A stretch of DNA of 64,000 nt from Hofstenia miamia (GCA_004352715.1 SCFE01000001.1:3556832-3620831), one strand, 5' to 3'. Numbered from the stretch's first letter, positions 47,747 to 60,192 are shown. The notes: generated by a model from the sequence alone, not told the origin. Numbers and translations are program-made.

Positions 47747-49267
47747 ATACAATCACAATCAATATCTCAGGTTTTCTTAAGGACGACTTAGCAAATACCA
47801 ATTTGCTTCCAGAATCGTAAACATTCTGAAACTTCAATTTGGACTTCAAAACTTGGAGTAGTGATAAAAATATAAAATATTAAAATTCTTATTCAATGAA
47901 ATACTAAACTACGCTGACTTCAGAGTTTGATATTTTGATGCAGATCGTGGGCTCCCTAACGTTTAATAATATTCTTTTTTAATCAGATGTCCGGCTTCAA
48001 TATAACCATTTCTCTTGAAATTTGTAACGATCTATGTTGTTCAAAAATATAATTTTTTTCAATAATAATAGCAATTCAATAATGGATTTACAATTTTGAC
48101 CATCATAGAAGATTCATGAATGGAATTGGAGATTTTTCAATACTGAAGTTATTCGGAAAAAAAATAGTAGTTTGAAATAAATTTTAGGAATCGAATACTA
48201 AAATGGTAAGCTGGATTTAAGGGTTTCTTTTTGCACTATTTTGACAGTTTCTGGCGAGCGTTTCACATCGTTAATCACTCAATTTCTTAAACCAACAGGA
48301 AGTCCTGCCTTCGCTTTTGCTTTTAACATTGATAGTGACCAATATAATCAGGTTTTGACGCTGAAATTCCATGAATCTCCTGAATATGACAACAAAATAT
48401 AATATGCACTAAGACATCGTATTCCTTTACCCAGCGTTATTCTCAGTAGATGCCTAATGGATGTCAGAAATTTTCAATCATTTTCCATTATTTTCAAAAT
48501 GGGATTAAGTAATATCTAACAACGCTACAAATTTTTTTGCAGAATTTTCACCGCTATATATTTAAATACATTAAGAGCATCACAGGTGTGAGACTCCAAA
48601 ATTTTGTGGTCTTGTTTCTGCAAATTGTTCATCTTTTGAATCAACAATCAAGTTGGAGTGAAACAGATCAAATAACTTTCTAAATCACTTGTACAAAGCA
48701 TTTCGTGCATTTTTGCTTCTCATATTCCTGGTTTTGTACTTCATCAAATTTTGATATTGATTATTTCTGCAACTTTGTCATTGCATATTGTGCTGTGGTT
48801 GTTGGTATTAATGCCATATTCCAATATTCAAAAGCATCCAGTATAGTATGCTTACAACTTTCCAAGACGATTCTGAGATGATATGAAATTTTTATAGAAT
48901 TTATTTCTTTGAGAGTAATCGGAAAGATCAAAGATACTCTTTAGGAAAACTAATCAGGCATTCATTATTGTTCTGACGAGCCGAGAGAGCCATTCTTTAC
49001 AGTCAATCGGTTAGACAGGTTTCGTTCAAAGTGTGGTGGACTAGATAGAAAGTACGTTAATCACTCCATTGGCTTGAAACTGTCTTTAACTGCAAACAGA
49101 ACTTCTTAAAATATCTTATTCGATCTATTACAGTGGAATGGAACTACTCAATATATTCCGATCACAATATCATAAGAATAAATACTCGCACAATAGAAGC
49201 GGACAATAAAAATTGCATACTTGATTACTTAATGCCAAATATACGTATCACCAAATTAATTAGCGCC

Positions 49268-49305
<38 letters not shown>

Positions 49306-49394
49306 TTAGGACTTTTTTGCTCCCTACCGCCCCCCTCCGCACTTACATTATTTTCATAGAAAATGGAATGTTTGCAGAAAACAGAATTGGTGAC
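47747..49394. other. Intergenic, no gene recognised
   Basis: AT-rich. (TA)n at about 49270-49304. Confidence 0.35.
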
Positions 49395-49740
49395 TTTGGT
49401 TGAGCGATTAGGCCTATGAAATAATCAAAATTTAGGTTTTAGATTTAAAAGACATAGATTTATGACTTTGGTTTGGGACTTAAGATCTATAAAAATATTC
49501 ATTTAGGTTTTCAGATTTAGAAAACGTCGATTTCTCACTTTGATTTAGGGTTTTGGTCTATGAAAAGGGGATTAGATTAGAAGTTTAGGTTTTAGTTTAG
49601 ACAACATGAATTTGTAAATTAGCGCTTAGATCTATAAAAAATAGGAATTTTCCGATTTTGATTTAGGGCTTTGGTTTATTAAAAAAATTTAGATCTGGGT
49701 TATGGTTAAAATTAGGTGAAGATTAGGTCCTGAAAAATGA
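49395..49740. repeat. Degenerate TTTAGG-rich tandem repeat
   Basis: Three to four imperfect units of roughly 75-85 bp, each with TTTAGGTTTTAGATTTA-like and GATTTAGGGTTTTGGTCTAT-like halves. It lies about 230 bp upstream of the CAP-gene start codon. Confidence 0.5.
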
Positions 49741-49966
49741 AGAATTATCTCTTGAAATGAAAAATTTAGAGGAAATCCGGAAAAATAAAGAATTGACTGG
49801 GATTAGAGTTAGGTTTATGCCTAAATATATGTCTTCAATGCAAAAATTCCATGTTATATGAAAATAATGTTAGTGAAAGTGGAAAAGCAAAAAATATCCA
49901 TATATATATGCATGAATATTAAGTGAATTTATAATTTTAGGAAGGCCCAAAAGATTTTCATACTAA

Positions 49967-52307
49967 ATGGGTTGCAATCCTTCAAAATCCAAACATTTTC
50001 ATCCTGATGGTCCCGATGAAATACAAAGACGATTCTTGGATGAGCACAATGAAATTAGGTACCTAGTTTACAATGCTGCATCTTAAGATTGTGAGATCTA
50101 TTACTGAATCAATATTTTAATGGTAGTTGAACTTATAATAATTAATAAATTATAACACTTTATCATGAAATGTATGAAATTTGACACTGCTAGCATTAAA
50201 AATGATTGAAATCATTCTGACTTGTTTGTATTTCTACAATCTATACATTGCATTGAATACATAGTCTATATTTATTTCGATATTAATTGCTTTAGCAGAA
50301 TATTATCTGCTTGATAATATCCACAGCATCCAGGATTCCTTTAGTTAAATTTGATTTTTTCAAGAAGATTGCGTTTTTCCTATTTATCCGAAAACTCTGC
50401 AGCTGAGCTATATTTTAACTTAAATGCAGCTTGATTTGCAAACAATGCAATTTTTACAACTAAAACATGAAAATTTAAGCTTTTTAGCAATTTTTTTCAA
50501 AACAGCTCTAAAGCTTCAATTTCGGTAAACTATAAAATAGTTTTTTATATATACATAGTTTAGCCCTCGAATTTTTAAAAATCAACTCCTCACATTTCTT
50601 CTTTCTTCTTTATCTCAATTTGTCTTCAATATGAATGCGTTTTTTCCCATTCTGTATGTGCTCCTCTTGCCACTAATTTCTCTAATTTTGTTCATATTTT
50701 TCTATATAAATTTATTTTAAGTTCATTTCTATACACTTCTTTGTGGTACAATACATTTTATTACTTTTATGATTATTATTACTACTAATGTATGGTGCGA
50801 ACTTAAAGGTTAAAGAGTTAAGAAAATATTTTTTATTCTTTTTATAAAATATCAACTTTGCTATATTCTACATTTTTGGTTTAATCGACCTGTTCAATCT
50901 GAAATTCTACAGGAATAATGCAAATTTGAAACACGCAATACAAATATCTCCTTAAATTCAACAAATCTGATGCTAAAATCAAGAAAAAATCTCTGACAAA
51001 ATCGAACTGATACTCTGTTCTATTGAATGCCATTTCCGATGTTTAACGTAGATCTTTAATTGAGGAATCACTGAAAAGCATTTCAAATGATAGAAAATAT
51101 CAAGATACATTAATGCTTACAAACTATGCCTCAAAGAATTAGTTTCACAAGGACGGAAGAGTCAGAGAAGGCTTGGATCAGATTGCATTTTAGTTCGGTT
51201 CTAATGTTATTTTTTTATTAATAAACAATTTTCATAGGAGACAACACAAAGTCCCTCTTTTGAGGTGGTGCCCTGAACTTTCAATAGAAGCAACACGATG
51301 GGCATTTCATATGGCGGACAAGAGAGTCATTGAACACAACAGCGATGCTCAAAGCCGTCTCTATGGATCGACGGTGTATAAAGGATGGAGCAATGTCATT
51401 TCAGATTTAGAACGTAGGTAATTTTAGGTAAATCTATTGTTTGTAAAAATGTATTTAGCTGAAAAAATAGTGCAAAGATGGTACGCAGAAGAAAGAAACT
51501 ATGAATACGATGCTGATCAGCCTCATTTGTCACAGAAAACAGGTTTAATTTTGAGACTGCTTGATGATAGTGTTTTTTTAACTTAGCTTTCTATGTGATT
51601 GCAGATATAAAATTGCTTTCGAATTTGAAATATGTATGGATATATAACTCGAAATCTTCCAACATAAATCTGTTGTAATTTATATAGTAGATATACTTTG
51701 GTTAATCTATATCAAATGTCAGTTTCCATTTTCTTAAGATTCAATATGATTAGGCTGTCTAGAAATTCTGTTGGACTATTCAAATTAATTGTAAATTGTA
51801 CATTTTTCTTCGGATCTATGTTTTTTAGAATTTGATAGAACTTTCGGATGTTTAAATCAATAGGAAATTTGTTAAAACCATTATTTAAATATCCAATTAA
51901 TTTACAAAATATCGTTTCCATTCAAGACCAAACTATTTTGTGATGTTATGGTATAGGCACCCTCAATTTTTAAAGGCTTTTTATATTCAGATATTCTTTA
52001 AAATATTTATTTTCTAACGTTAATATAATCGCGTTATTTCTAAATCTTGGATTTATGTGATTTCAATTGTTTCAAGAAAATATTTTAAATTTTAATTCCC
52101 AATTCAAAATTGACACTTGTAAAACAGTTAGTTATATCAAACGTTGCAAGTTTGAAGTTTATTTTAGTTTCATTATATCTTTGAGGTTTTAACCAACTAA
52201 TGAAGTTTCAATCATCCTTAATATAACTTTAAATTTTTGATGTTATTGATATTATCAATTTGAAAATAAATGTTCTAGGTCTGAATCGTTCATAATTTCA
52301 TTAATAT

Positions 52308-52357
<50 letters not shown>

Positions 52358-53035
52358 GCAATAGAAAGAATAAGTCTCACAGTACGAAATTGTTAATCAT
52401 ATGCAGATGAAAAGTAATATGCTTTAAGAATCCCTTTGAATGTAGATAGAATTTCAACTCTGAAAACTTCACCAGGTAAAGATGGTTTTGCACCAACAGA
52501 TATGCTCGATCAGCGTTCTTTTTTTGTAAATGATACTTCAAACAGATAATTATGAACACCACGACTATATTGATGTAGACAGTTAAACAGCTCAATGATG
52601 TAGGATGGTGCAAGCCCATACAAATCTATACAGTAAGTCCAATTTTAAGATCTATTCTACATTTGATTGGAAGCCAATGCAACTACTTTCGAGATGTGAA
52701 TTGGCGGGAAAGAATCCACGATCTCCAAATCTATCTCCTTGTGATTATGTGATTACTTAATGTGAGATATCGTGAAGAAACATGTCTACTCACAAGATGT
52801 TCGCACAAAATAAGAGCTGTGGGAAAAATTATTGCCGAGTTTGTCGGAGAATATATCACTCCATCCAGAGAAGATTCCTGTTATGTAATGGCAATGAAAG
52901 ACAACACTTTAAAGAGCAGTTAAAATGGTTCACTTACATGTTTGTTTATTTGTTTAAATCATTACCAAATTATAGTTTGATAATTTAAATGTGTGTTAAT
53001 ATTTTTCAATGGGACTATTGACTTATGGGCACACT

Positions 53036-53077
<42 letters not shown>

Positions 53078-55571
53078 GACGAAAACTAAGAACTTTTCAA
53101 TTTAGTCAATTTTGTTATCTCAGTGATTATCAAAAACTCATCATTGATGCCATCATAAATGAAGGATTCAGCCAGATCACGTTTGCTGCTAAATTGAAAG
53201 TCAACAAATCAACGATCAGTAGATTTGTCAAAGGCAAGGTATCTTCGAAGCGGAAAAAAATGACTAGTGCAGAATCCAGCATCAGTAGTAAACGGCTCTT
53301 TTCTATCAGACTCATCTCCCGAAGCTCCTTCTAACTCGGAAGCAGTGCATGGCTAGAGTGGCATGATGCCGACAACACAGAAACCGGACCGAAGATCAGT
53401 GGAAGAATGTCTTCTTCTCTGATGAGTTAAAAATCGAGATGACTTACCATTCGGACAATACTCCATCTATGCGAAAGTTCTGTCAGCACAACAGAGTAAG
53501 TGAAAATCCTCAAAACTCGTGTTTTGCCTCATTAACATCGCTACTTCGACAGGGGATATTGCAAGATGATTCGGCACCGGCTCATCAATCAAAGGTCACA
53601 AACGCCTGCCTTTAGAGTAGCCAAAGGGATCACTTCTCTCCCCGGTTTTCAAACAGCCCAGGTTTAAATCCCGTGGTAAATTTGTGGAGGATTTTTAAGA
53701 AAAATCTCAACTTACACCGATCACGCACCAAAAATGAGTTACTTGCTTCTATTATCTGTGCTTGAATTTGCGAAATACCTCGAGAGACACTGACAAAAAA
53801 GCTTGTTATCAGTATGTTAAGAAGGAATGAAAAAGTGCTGAAAGCGGGCGACGCACCCACCAAATACTGACTCTCGTAAGTTCACTATTGTTGTAAGTTT
53901 TTGTTGCAGTTATTAAAGTTCGGGAGCTTGATAAATAAATTCCATAAAATACGTGATTTAGTTTTTTCTCATTCTTTTAGAAAGCTGGTAATTTTTGTCC
54001 CAACACTATATATATATATGTATGTATGTATAAGTATATGGGACTGTTGGGTACTTTTACTTTCGGTAATATCTTCTGTTATGTTTCTATGATGAGAAAA
54101 TGATCAGAGTGGGATTTTAGAGCATATAATAACGTACTCAACCATGGTAATTAAATTTGCATGTTTACAAATAACCCGCGAAAATATCAGTTTAGGTCGT
54201 GTTTAATTTAGTCATACAGAACAAACAAGACCCAGGTGAATTCCATATCACAACGTCATCCATGATTCTACTTTTTATTCACAGCATCAGGTACGCCAAA
54301 GAATACCTTCTACAGAGATTTTAAAGTTCTGGAAAGTCGCAATTCTGTGAAAATTTCGGGACATGAAAAGCACAGATTGACAAACTTAGCTTTGAAAATC
54401 CCATTTTCTCTGTACAAGACATATCTCAAAAGTTCAAAGGGACTGGAATTTCTGTTCGTCATTCGACAGTGCATCGGTCACTGATAAGATGGGGTATAAA
54501 GAAGAGACTGCCCAACATTGTACCGAACATCACAGATTAGCATGAGAGAAAAAACTACTAATTTTGCAAAAACCTTCTCCCAGATTAGTGTATTTTTTCA
54601 GATGCATCGAAACAAAGTCAAGGCTTGGTGCAGGAAAAGCCATAAAATAGTAGTCAAAATTTTGTCCAAAAGCTATGGTCGGAGCGCACTGTCATATTCC
54701 CGATATTATTTGAAAAGATCCCCAAAGGAACAATTAACAGTAAATTGTGTTGGAGTTTGCTCCATATGCAAATGTTTTATGTCCCAACTGTTGGATAATG
54801 GAGCATGATGGCGCAACCCCTCACATCTCCCCTGAAACAAAAATTTCATGCGTGAAAACGACATTCAAATTCTGCAGTGGCAACCAAATTCTCCAGATAT
54901 CAATCTGGTGGAAAACTTTTTGACTATCCTCAAGAACTTCGTGGAAAAGGAATATCCACTTAAGAAGGCGACATTGATAGAAAAAATTCAAGAATTACAA
55001 CATGAAATTTTGCCGGTCAAAAGTAGGAATTTGATGAACTGTGTTTTTCTGCGTTTATTCAAATGCTTAGCAAAAAACGGAAAATTTGTAAAAATCTTAT
55101 ACCATATGTTTATAGGAAATTCATTTTGCGACCACTCCAACTTTTTTCTTTGTAAATATGTTCATCCGTTTGGCTATAAATTTCATTTTCCTGCGGTCCA
55201 TTTTTTGCGTCAATATACATTTATATATATATACTGGATGATAAATTATATACATGTACCTAGGCATGTAGCAAGTTGATAATCATAAATCAAAGAAATT
55301 ATTATAATTATTTCTGGGCATTCTTTTTCACTATGCTAACATCTTTCATTGGAAATCGCTCATGTTTTAAAAACTTAATTTAGGAAATTTCACACAAATT
55401 GTATGGCGAGAAACGGAAGAACTTGGCATTGGCTACAAATGGGTGAATCAGAATGAATTATATCTTTGTGCCTATTATTTTCCTCAAGGCAACGTAGTAA
55501 ACCGCTTTAAAGAAAATGTATTCCGTCCGTCAAGAAATAAATCCCTCAAGTATTCTGACATTTTTGATTAA
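49967..55571 (+). CDS. GLIPR2-like: GAPR-1 (GLIPR2)-like CAP-domain protein, four exons
   Basis: Exons 49967-50058, 51238-51413, 51459-51542 and 55384-55571 splice to 540 nt, 179 residues, with all junctions GT-AG and in frame; intron 2 is only 45 bp. The protein starts MGCNPSKSK. Gly2 and Cys3 fit dual myristoylation and palmitoylation, as for the lipid-anchored Golgi/raft protein GAPR-1. The CAP fold follows: RRFLDEHNEIR, VPLLRWCPELSIEA, IEHNSDAQSRL, VQRWYAEERNYEY, GNFTQIVW (residues 118-125) and YFPQGNVVN. The first cavity His (about H63) is kept. The second, in the usual GHFTQxVW, is Asn, and the GENLA block is absent, so metal binding is probably lost. No signal peptide, so it is likely on the cytosolic face of membranes. 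An acceptor-like ataattttag 26 bp before the ATG suggests a 5' UTR intron. Intron 3 holds four transposon relics. A polyadenylation signal lies at about 55635. Confidence 0.85.
50059..51237 (+). other. Intron 1 of the CAP gene
   Basis: 1.18 kb, donor AG/gtacct, acceptor ttttcatag. AT-rich; nothing else recognised inside. Confidence 0.7.
51690..52260 (-). pseudogene. Penelope-like element RT fragment in intron 3
   Basis: Minus-strand reading: LATFDITNCFTSVNFELGI (about 52160-52100, RT palm TxDVxSLYTNIPxxxGI), a degraded middle, then KKNVQFTINLNSPTEFLDSL (about 51810-51750) and TDI, followed by YRLTK (the FTxExxxxxxxFLDLxIxxxxxxxxTDIYYKPT block). The order matches Penelope-like retroelement RTs. 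It has many stops and no GIY-YIG domain visible. It lies antisense to the host gene, next to a (TA)n array. Confidence 0.55.
52310..52355. repeat. (TA)n microsatellite
   Basis: An uninterrupted TA array within intron 3. Confidence 0.95.
52680..52940 (+). pseudogene. Mariner-type transposase C-terminal relic in intron 3
   Basis: The plus reading gives KNPRSPNLSPCDYVIT, matching the PPRSPDLSPCDFFLW block that carries the last catalytic Asp. It is followed in shifted frames by VKKHVYSQDVRTK and EKLLPSLSENISL-like C-terminal sequence. Stops and frameshifts throughout. No TIRs found. Confidence 0.5.
53071..54006 (+). mobile_element. Tc1-like transposon 1 in intron 3
   Basis: The left end GTGCTGGGACGAAAAC follows TA. 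The right end is inverted, GTGTTGGGACAAAAAT, followed by TA. The 936-bp element sits inside a (TA)n array, which explains the target choice. It carries one transposase pseudogene (next entry). Confidence 0.75.
53090..53868 (+). pseudogene. Tc1-like transposase 1
   Basis: The N-terminal helix-turn-helix reads SDYQKLIIDAIINEGFSQIT, FAAKLKVNKSTISRFVKGKV (53117-53240). After a frameshift come CMARVAWHDADNTETGPKIS and MSSSLMS/FFSDELKIEM (the first Asp block), DDSAPAHQSK (QDNAPCH block), and FSNSPGLNPVVNLWRIFKKN. In the last block SPD has become SPG and the Glu of the usual IEN is Val, so the catalytic triad is destroyed. It ends LKAGDAPTKY at about 53868. In-frame stops and at least two frameshifts. 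Confidence 0.75.
54270..55110 (+). pseudogene. Tc1-like transposase 2 in intron 3
   Basis: In order over several frames: SQKFKGTGISVRHSTVHRSL and RWGIKKRLPNIV (DNA-binding domain and linker), a poorly kept first catalytic block, then the frame from 54848: NDIQILQWQPNSPDINLVEN, FLTILKNFVEKEYPL. SPDINLVEN preserves the SPDxNxxE signature with its last acidic residue. It is a different subfamily from transposase 1. TIRs are not clear. Many stops; inactive. Confidence 0.65.
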
Positions 55572-55973
55572 ATGAAAGACTTTTTATACAGACAAACAGT
55601 TTTATAGATCTGTTAGTAGTGAGTGTCATATAAAAAATAAAAAACACCTTGTATAATTTATTTCATGTGAATCATTTTGGATTTAATTTTATTTAATAAT
55701 AGCATCTTGGACAACAGGAAATAATTTACTTTCTAGATGTTCAATAATGCAGCTCTAAATTTTCCTTCTATTGTGTGAATAGGATCTTGTTCTTTATAGA
55801 AAGTAGAGTTCACCCTGAGAGTGCCAAACAATGTTTGGATGCAGGACACAAATTTACCTGGGTTATGCGCTGTTGAAATCTTTTGTATGGGTATCAACTA
55901 CTGTAATTACTAATGCGAGATTAAAAAACGAAAAGTCAAAACGAATTTTCCATCACATTAATTGGTGGAAAAA

Positions 55974-56153
55974 CTATTCGACACAAACAACCAACACATG
56001 CCATTCCCCATCGCCTAATCTAAGTGAAATTTAACATTGTTTTATAAATGAAATAAAGGATTATGCAATAGAAAATCTTCATACCTCGTAGAAAAATAAT
56101 TGATACCCCATTCTTCGCCAAATTTTTCGACAAGTTCAGGGAATTCTGGTGGA
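55974..56153 (-). CDS. Candidate last two exons of a minus-strand gene
   Basis: Exon 56085-56153 (acceptor ctttaatag, donor ACGAG/gtatga) encodes PPEFPELVEKFGEEWGINYF, then ST. After a 65-bp intron, exon 55974-56019 (acceptor tttcacttag) completes R and reads LGDGEWHVLVVCVE, stop. Frames agree across the junction. A minus-strand AATAAA lies near 55690. It converges tail-to-tail with the CAP gene. I do not recognise the protein. The exon at 62914-63028 could belong to the same gene. Confidence 0.4.
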
Positions 56154-58043
56154 CTATTAAAGAATAGAATGGGACTTCAAGTTTCCTTGTCACTTGAAGT
56201 TATGAACTCATTTTTACAGAAATATATAAAGAAACATTGCTTTTTTGTTGTATTGTTTTCGATATATATAGTGGCATCAATAGCAAATTTCAAAAATGAT
56301 TAAGATATACTAAAGTTGAATTAAGGACTTGCAGGCGGCTCTTCATTTTTAGTGCCCGAGCCCGCCTGCCATAAAATAAGGAATAACCCATCCGTACTCT
56401 CCCGTAAAGCCTTTGGCCCGACCGCGCCGCAGAAGTTCTATGCACCCCGCCCGTGTATGTTTGTTGCCACCTGTATAATCGTTCAGCTTAGAGATAATGG
56501 CTAATAAAATCAAACAATAAAAGCAAGGATTTATAGCATGGAAAAGCATGTACAATTCGGAAAATATAGTACAACTAATTGTTTTCTGTCTGAGATCTTT
56601 TCACCAAATTGTACCATTTGTACAGAAGCTTAAAGAAAATCAAACACGAAAAAGAAAATCTAGTTGAATTTAGTAATTGCGCCGTACATAATCAAGCTCA
56701 CCGGAAGCCCGCTTTATGCTGCGGGCTAGCCCACAAAATACTAAGTTAAATTACTACTAGGGTTATTTCCTTGAGAAACCTTTGAATTTATTCTTAAATT
56801 TAACTAATTTGTGAAATACAATTTAACATAAACTCATAACACATAATATATAATTTCTAAATGTGAAGCTCTGTGCCATTTTAAATATGTTAATTATTGT
56901 AACATTTTTGGAACTTTTCCCTAAATGTAAGGATGTTATTTGAATTTGTTTAGTAGATAGGAGTTGTATATAAAATTTAGAGCTTTGATTCTTCTAAATG
57001 AAAATAATGCTTTTTATAATCTAAACAAACGCACACTAACATATTGGAGATAGTGTTATTGCTAACATGTTTACCTTTAATTAACATTTGTAATCATTTC
57101 ACAACAAAATTGTAGAACTAATTGAAAATTAAAAATATAATTTTAATGACAAACGAGTGATCCTCATCATGATTTTTAGCAATTTTTCCAATTTTAAAAA
57201 TTAAGCATAAACGATTCTTTTAAAAGATTTTGATTAGAAAATATACAAAAAGTTGCAAAAATGTTTTATCAAGAGTATCGTAAATTATTCAACACTTCAT
57301 TTGAAATAAAAGAATAGTAATTATTATTATAGTGATAAATAAAGATATTAACTTATTGAGTTCTACAAATTTATAAGCAGTCACAAATTTCTTTATTAAA
57401 GGAGTTGCAAAGGCAAACAAAATATAACAATAAGTACATCTATTATCAGCATTAAAAATGGAATTGACCAGTAGTTTCCAAAAATCAGAAGATTTTCTAA
57501 AATATATTAGAATGTTCGCTTTGTAATATTTTGAGACTCACAAAATGCAAAATTGGGGGATATTCTAGGTTCATATAAGTAATAATTTTGTTATAATATT
57601 CACATTAACGAAATTAAAGCAAATATAAGTTTTATTGTTTCCTTAAACACAACCTGCATATTGTGAAAAAATTAGGTACGGGTACTGCAGCCCTGGAGTT
57701 CCTAGATCCTCCACTGTGTGGCACCTTCGTAAATCACCCCTATCGCTTAAGCATATCTCGAAACATATTGCAAATAAAACTGCAATTTTAAATTCATCAG
57801 CAAGTGCTTGAGAAATGAAGTATAGGAAGTGCTTGGGAAACTTATTTAAAACATTGTGTGAATTGTTAGTGTATGTCAGCTATAAGTATTCATAAATTTC
57901 AATAATGTTATCCAATAATGTATAATATCCAAACGAAATTGTTGCCCAGAGCCTATGAATCCCAAAATCGCAAAGTGCCAATATTGGTTACTATCTCCCA
58001 TAATATCAATAAATACATTTAAAAATTCTTCTTTAAGCTTAAA
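56154..58043. other. Intergenic, with a GC-rich patch
   Basis: A C-rich, CpG-containing patch at about 56330-56480, and another at 56695-56740 (GCGGGCTAGCCC), stand out. They may be ends of a hAT-like element, but no clear TIR pair or target duplication is seen. Otherwise nothing. Confidence 0.3.
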
Positions 58044-59000
58044 CCCTAGTAACACGAACTTGTCTTTTGGACGTCCTTAAGTCAACATTTATAGCCGTCC
58101 AAATGACGTCAATATCTGTCCTCATAATGGACTCAAAAACGACATCATTTACGAATAAATAAAGTATTATTCATAATTTTGCAAAACCCTTTCAAATGAA
58201 GTAAGGTAACTTAATCTGATAACTTTTACAACCTATGTTTGTTATTACTGAACTTCTTAATATTTAAACACAATCAAACATCTAATAGTTTCACTAACAA
58301 ATTATGCCACTAATATCATTTGTAAAGAAGGATTTAATAGCTTTACTTTTGACACATCTAATTTCACTCATGGAAACGTTAAAAATTTTTTATTCCTTGC
58401 TATTTTTCTTAAAAATATTAACGTTTCTAAAAAAAGTTTAATCATTTTTTATAATATCACATAATATTGAATAGAAAATTTATGATTGAATGAATTATTC
58501 CATTTTTTAATATGAATTAATTTTAAACATAAATATTTAACACAGGTTGGAATGATTTATGCAAATATATATTTTGACTTCAACAATACCTTAAAATGTA
58601 AATATTAATAAAAAATGAATCGACGCATACTAGTGAAATTAATGAAAAAGCAAATATATAAAAAATTTTGCACCTTTACAAAAGTGAAATTTAAGTATCA
58701 AAATTTCTATTATAAAAGACTTCTTTATATAATGATGATAATGATTGTGTTTGTGAGCAAAATGATTAGGAAGTGTGATTGTGAGTAAATTTCAAAAGCA
58801 TGGTTACAAAAATCACATGTTGTGAAAGATATCACAATTGAATAACTTCATACAAAAAGTTTTTGGCAAATCATGAATAACATTTTATTTATTAGCAAAT
58901 CACGTCGTTTTTGTGTCCATTATGAGGACAGATACTGACGTCTTTTGGACGGCTATAAATGTTAACATGAGGAAGTCTAAAAGACTTCGTGTTACTAGGG
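58044..59000. mobile_element. Non-autonomous TIR element, long terminal inverted repeats
   Basis: The left end CCCTAGTAACACGAACTTGT and the right end (inverted) CCCTAGTAACACGAAGTCTT are similar for about 130 bp, including TTATAGCCGTCCAAAAGACG (right version) and GTCCTCATAATGGAC. Total 957 bp with no ORF. A related solo end lies at 13860. Flanks show no clear target duplication, so the superfamily is not assigned. Confidence 0.75.
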
Positions 59001-59350
59001 AATATACCAGAACGCTTAAAGTGATACCAAAATTGTCCAAATAGCTTAAATTTTGAAGAAGTTGTCGACAATTTGAGCCTCAAAAAATTACACACCGGGA
59101 AAAATTTTTAGGTGAGGTGTCCCCAAATTTGAAATGGTGTTGAGGGCTCACAGTCTGAGAACTAGTAATCTAAGCGAAAAGTTTCGTTCAAAGCAAAGCC
59201 GTTTTCTATGATTTGTTCCTACGTCTAATATTTTGTGGTTGCGTCTTACTAGAAACTATTAACTTTATAAAGAAAGAAAATATCAGCAAATGATTCAACT
59301 GGTCGATCCAAGCAAAGTTTAACACCCTGAAATTTTTAATTAATGGTTAA

Positions 59351-59599
59351 CTGCAAGAGTTAAGCCTCTTTACGCAATTCAGTTACATCAAATATGCTGA
59401 ATTCATCAAAATTTTCAAACATATTGAAATGCCTCGAACAAACAAGAAGTCTCCTCACCTAAGTGCAGGCTTGTCTAGTGCAGTGGGGATCCTCTTCAAC
59501 CTTATGAGAGATGAAATTTCGTCTCATGAGTTTAACTTGCCAAATGTAAAGAAAACGACGCCGTATCTAGTGACATGCACTTCAAAACTCAGAGCTTAA
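59351..59599 (+). CDS. Hypothetical ORF, weakly histone H2A-like
   Basis: 83 open codons. From the Met at 59429 it reads MPRTNKKSPHLSAGLSSAVG, ILFNLMRDEISSHEF, then TTPYLVTCTSKLRA, stop. AGLxxxVGxxxxLxR has the spacing of the H2A AGLQFPVGRVHRLLR segment, and PYL falls near the H2A helix-2 PVYLAAVLEYL. The key RVH and acidic-patch residues are missing and the frame stops in helix 2. At best it is a relic or very divergent. It may instead be an exon of the gene at 59811-60387, but splice phases did not fit. Confidence 0.3.
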   Translation: MQELSLFTQFSYIKYAEFIKIFKHIEMPRTNKKSPHLSAGLSSAVGILFNLMRDEISSHEFNLPNVKKTTPYLVTCTSKLRA

Positions 59600-59810
59600 T
59601 TATTGCTATTATTACAGATTCTCAGAAATATTTCCTTTGCATCAAATGGCGTTGCTAAAAGTTAAACAACTTGTCAATATTTTGAATGACTTTTTTCTTT
59701 CAATTGTTTTATTATATTAGAAATATATAATTTCTCTAATTTGCTTATATATATATATATAAAATTTTGAAATTCCATAAATGTGGAGAAATAGAAGAAA
59801 GCAAAAATAG

Positions 59811-60157
59811 CGAGGATAAATATGTATACAACCACGCGATTTTTGTCGTGGGGATAGTCACGGAAATTTCCATGGGGTGGAGTCTTGATCCAATTTTGCA
59901 TCATGGACAAGCCTGCTTAAAGGACTTAAAGGACAATCTTCTTGCCAATAAATATGAATATGTTGGTCAAAGCAATTCTATGTTTGTCGAAACAGTTTTT
60001 CAGGTTTGACTTTACTTTGTTTTGAATTTCTGCCTTTTGTAGCTAAATTCACCTTTTACTGCGTTTATCGTGTATATATTTGTGGTTTTATCTACAGATT
60101 GCAGGTATATGAATGTTGTTTGTAAAATAAAGTAAAAATTAATAAATTAAAATATAT

Positions 60158-60192
<35 letters not shown>

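Noticed and set aside
58044-59000. piggyBac assignment from the CCCTAG terminus
   Set aside because: No TTAA target duplication at either end or at the 13860 copy.
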